NCBI GenBank assembly: GCA_964247295.1
Contig: CAXTTV010000026.1
Location: 1-36,548, forward strand
Length of the DNA: 36,548 bases
Source: CAXTTV01 sp964247295
GTDB lineage: Bacteria; Chloroflexota; Ktedonobacteria; Ktedonobacterales; Ktedonobacteraceae
Direction of reading: 5' to 3'
The position numbers and the translations under genes are program-made. Shown in pieces: positions 34,339-36,548 of the stretch (position 1 is the stretch's first letter; every line of letters begins with the position of its first letter). Below the pieces are notes generated by a model. The model was not told the origin of the DNA, ran no database searches, and saw only the letters and a program-made list of their open reading frames with translations.

Positions 34339-34446
34339 GTTGGGAAAGAGGACGCCCCTTTGGGCGCGGTAGGACGGCCCGTCGAGCGTAGCGAAGACGT
34401 GCCGCTTCTGGGGGTCCACCAGCAGCGTCGCAAGCAGCTTCCCTAT
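34339..34446 (-). repeat. Dispersed intergenic repeat, copy 3
   Basis: Read on the minus strand it begins GCTGCTTGCGACGCTGCTGG and ends GGGGCGTCCTCTTTCCCAAC, matching the ends of copy 1. The central part differs (GGTGGACCCCCAGAAGCGGC). It lies in the 296-base gap between the CoA-transferase B gene and the hydratase gene, within what may otherwise be one operon. The rest of the gap holds nothing else recognisable. Confidence 0.7.
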
Positions 34447-34465
34447 GAGATCCTAATGCCTTAAT

Positions 34466-35257
34466 TTACCGGGTCCATTTGCCTTCGGGATCACTGGCGC
34501 GGATCATTCGCAGCTCCTCTGGTGTTGGCGGCTCGGTTTCGTGGCAATCGGGGGCCAGCCGCAAGGGCCAGCCGGTCTGCTCCTGAACGTGCTCAATGCT
34601 GTTGCCGGGATGGTAGGATTGCAGCAAAGCCTCGCCCATTTCGGGATCAAAGCTAAAGACAGCCAGGGTAGTGATTAAGGCGTTGGGACCGCCTCGGGGC
34701 AGGCCAACTCGTTGACGCCATCCTTTGCCCGCGCCTCCTGAGGCGTCGGGATAGCCATAGCCGGGGCTGGTCACAAAATCTACACGCTCGCGAAAGCGAT
34801 GTTTCTCATGCGGCATAATAATCGCTAGCCGCTGTGAGAGCGAAGCGATATCCGCCGCGCCACCGCTGCCGGGCAATCGGACTCTGGGCTGGTGCCAATC
34901 ACCGATCACCGTTGTATTGAGGTTCCCATAGCGATCAATCTCGGCCCCGCCGATAAACCCTTGCTGCACCTCCCCTGATGCCATCAGGCCCATCAGATGT
35001 ACCGTTCCAGTGGCCCAGAGGGCTCCCGCGATGTTTGGAGTATCGCCCATCGTGTAGAGCAGTTCCTCCGAAGGCGTGTCGCGGATCAGGCCGCACTCAA
35101 AAAGGCCCACACAATTCGGGGCATGCGTACGCTTTGCCAGCGCGAAGGCAATCAAGGGGAGGCGCATCCCTACAAAGACGCGCTCGCCATCGCGGATCTG
35201 GCGGGCGGCGCAGACGACCATTAGTTCTTGAGGGGTATACTCGCTCGCGGCACTCAT
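34466..35257 (-). CDS. CoA-transferase family I, subunit B (GctB/IpdB-like)
   Basis: Protein of 263 residues from the ATG at 35257, set by AGGAGGAAAAATC; the open frame extends 49 codons upstream into the partner gene in a non-conserved way. The catalytic glutamate, which forms the CoA thioester, is Glu54 in GLFECGLIRDTP, the same number as in glutaconate CoA-transferase B. GGAEIDRYGNLNTTVIGDWH and SLSQRLAIIMPHEKHRFRER are typical of the beta subunit. The pair resembles GctAB and the steroid-ring hydrolase IpdAB; the substrate is not determinable. It lies 14 bases after subunit A. Confidence 0.88.
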   Translation of the reverse strand: MSAASEYTPQELMVVCAARQIRDGERVFVGMRLPLIAFALAKRTHAPNCVGLFECGLIRDTPSEELLYTMGDTPNIAGALWATGTVHLMGLMASGEVQQGFIGGAEIDRYGNLNTTVIGDWHQPRVRLPGSGGAADIASLSQRLAIIMPHEKHRFRERVDFVTSPGYGYPDASGGAGKGWRQRVGLPRGGPNALITTLAVFSFDPEMGEALLQSYHPGNSIEHVQEQTGWPLRLAPDCHETEPPTPEELRMIRASDPEGKWTR

Positions 35258-35271
35258 GATTTTTCCTCCTG

Positions 35272-36189
35272 CTAGTAGCCGTAATCTACCTGAGCGGCAT
35301 AGCGATGCTGTTTTACTCCCAGCCGCCGCTGGAGCTCTTCTAGCCCAAGCTTTTTCAGATACTCCTCGCGACCCTTGACGCCCAGCACCGATTCCGCCAG
35401 CCATTCCTGAAAGCCTGCCGGGCTACGTGTCCGTTTATGGTATTCCTGGTAAGCCCGATGATCCCGATTATAGTGGCCCTGAACCATTGAAGGGTAGGCT
35501 CCCCAGGGCTCATGAACCACCGCGCGTACCTTAAATGCTGGTCCTAAAACGCGGTTGGGATCGCTGATAATCACCTTATGATTCACCAGCTCTTCCGCCA
35601 CAATCATCACATCGCGAGCCGCCATAAAAGCCTCAGAACTGATCCCGCTGTTCCCCCAGAGGTGGGCGTTTCCATCGGAGTCTGAACGTTGTACATGAAT
35701 GATTGCCAGATCGGGTTTCAACGCCGGGATGAGCAAGATCGGCGACCTATCCAGAGGTGAGATAGTTCTCATAAATGAAGCGTTGTGGTCGGCCAGATCG
35801 CTGCCCAGCAGTGTTCGCGTGGGAATATAGGGAGCACCGAGCCCAGCAGCCAGCAAGGCCAGACCGATAGTAAAGTTGCTTTGCTCCTCGATAATGAGCG
35901 CGTGAGGCTCAGCCTTCTCGACGGCGCGTCGGTAACAGTGTCCCAACCCCTCACTCACATTTCCAACCCAGGCCGCGCTAATCTTATTGACACAACCCGC
36001 TCCAATTAACTGATCGAAGAGGATATCCGAGATCGGTCCGATCAGGGTCAGATTCTGTTTGTGCTGACGAATGATCTCATGCCCGGCGGCGAAAGGGATC
36101 AAAGGCTCCAGGGCCAGGCCCAACGCGATCGAAGAGCCGTTCGCGACATAGCGCGAGATCGCCTCAGTCATTGTCAGAACTTTACTCAT
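35272..36189 (-). CDS. CoA-transferase family I, subunit A (GctA/IpdA-like)
   Basis: Protein of 305 residues. The N-terminal VANGSSIALGLALEPLIPFA, GPISDILFDQLIGAGCVNKI, the central IPALKPDLAIIHVQRSDSDG with NAHLWGNSGISSEA, and EELVNHKVIISDPNRVLGPA match family I alpha subunits. The length fits GctA/IpdA rather than the shorter PcaI. Its ATG overlaps the stop of the upstream beta-propeller gene (ATGA at 36186-36189), so it is translationally coupled to it. No separate ribosome-binding site is obvious. Confidence 0.87.
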   Translation of the reverse strand: MSKVLTMTEAISRYVANGSSIALGLALEPLIPFAAGHEIIRQHKQNLTLIGPISDILFDQLIGAGCVNKISAAWVGNVSEGLGHCYRRAVEKAEPHALIIEEQSNFTIGLALLAAGLGAPYIPTRTLLGSDLADHNASFMRTISPLDRSPILLIPALKPDLAIIHVQRSDSDGNAHLWGNSGISSEAFMAARDVMIVAEELVNHKVIISDPNRVLGPAFKVRAVVHEPWGAYPSMVQGHYNRDHRAYQEYHKRTRSPAGFQEWLAESVLGVKGREEYLKKLGLEELQRRLGVKQHRYAAQVDYGY

Positions 36190-36548
36190 AGTGGCGTGTA
36201 CTCCATAATCAAATTGGCGTTATCGTCCGAAACAAGAATCCGGTTATCTGGTGTTACCAACAGCCCCTGAGGTTCATTAAAAGGTTTCGCGTCCAATGTT
36301 TCATGCTTACCAGTTTTTAGATCGACACGGATCAGACTATGAATCTGCTGTTTGAGATCTACGACCAAAAGATTTCCATCGCGGTCGAGCGCCACATCAT
36401 CGGGCATGCCGAAGCCGCCCAACTTACTTTTATGACCTTTAGGATCGATCTTCAAGACCGCGCCTCCACATTCATCGGCCACATAAATATTGCCCTGAGC
36501 ATCGTTCACCGCGCCCACCGGTCGCTTCATGCCCGAGGCGATCAGCGT
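36186..36548 (-). CDS. NHL/SMP-30-like beta-propeller protein, partial
   Basis: The C-terminal 120 residues of a protein whose start lies beyond the right edge; the frame is open to the last base. At least three propeller blades are visible: NDAQGNIYVADECGGAVLKI, ALDRDGNLLVVDLKQQ and LLVTPDNRILVSDDNANLIM. The D-x-x-G-N-hydrophobic-hydrophobic-V-x-D pattern is that of NHL or gluconolactonase-like propellers. The four-base overlap with CoA-transferase A places it in the same operon; a binding, lactonase or sensor role is possible but unproven. Confidence 0.8.
   Translation of the reverse strand, partial: TLIASGMKRPVGAVNDAQGNIYVADECGGAVLKIDPKGHKSKLGGFGMPDDVALDRDGNLLVVDLKQQIHSLIRVDLKTGKHETLDAKPFNEPQGLLVTPDNRILVSDDNANLIMEYTPL

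Noticed and set aside
34466..35404. 312-residue version of CoA-transferase B
   Set aside because: The first 49 codons overlap the upstream gene and are low-complexity; AGGAGG places the start at 35257.

Overview
The window looks like a chromosomal segment of a Chloroflexota bacterium, most likely class Ktedonobacteria. This is an inference from gene content: a DUF3090 protein, an orphan GlmL/MutL-family ATPase flanked by Chloroflexota-type unknown proteins, a CxxC-type ribosomal protein L28, moderate G+C and a GC-rich dispersed intergenic repeat. No tRNA, rRNA, CRISPR array, integrase or transposase was found.

Layout. 1-3340: the start of an MprF-like membrane protein (cut off by the window edge), a small DUF4870-type membrane protein, an unknown membrane protein and a DUF92-family protein. 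3778-8467: a three-gene unit with a zinc-ribbon protein carrying LPxW repeats, a GlmL/MutL-like ASKHA ATPase and an unknown protein with a KOW-like C-terminus; I consider this the best candidate for an undescribed system. 8508-10106: a terminator hairpin that carries DnaA-box sequences, then a cofactor-independent phosphoglycerate mutase gene (gpmI) broken by a frameshift. 10404-14636: a secreted TPM-like protein with a Gly-rich tail, a pyruvate-oxidase-like TPP enzyme and a secreted family-5 glycoside hydrolase.

15102-22535 (minus strand): a complete F1Fo ATP synthase operon, atpZ-like/B/E/F/H/A/G/D/C, with a good extended -10 promoter upstream of the first gene, a large imperfect inverted repeat between the c and b genes, and a strong terminator after atpC.

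23089-30461: a 2-hydroxyacid dehydrogenase with an unusual leader, a DUF3090 protein, a translationally coupled pair of unknown proteins, the asp23-fakA-fakB fatty acid kinase cluster with divergent rpmB, and rlmN. 30728-36548: an MFS exporter and a minus-strand acyl-CoA degradation cluster (beta-propeller protein, two-subunit CoA-transferase, enoyl-CoA hydratase, 3-oxoadipyl-CoA-type thiolase).

Three diverged copies of one intergenic repeat lie at 1598-1800, 25711-25835 and 34339-34446. Function calls rest on motif recognition by eye; no database search was run.
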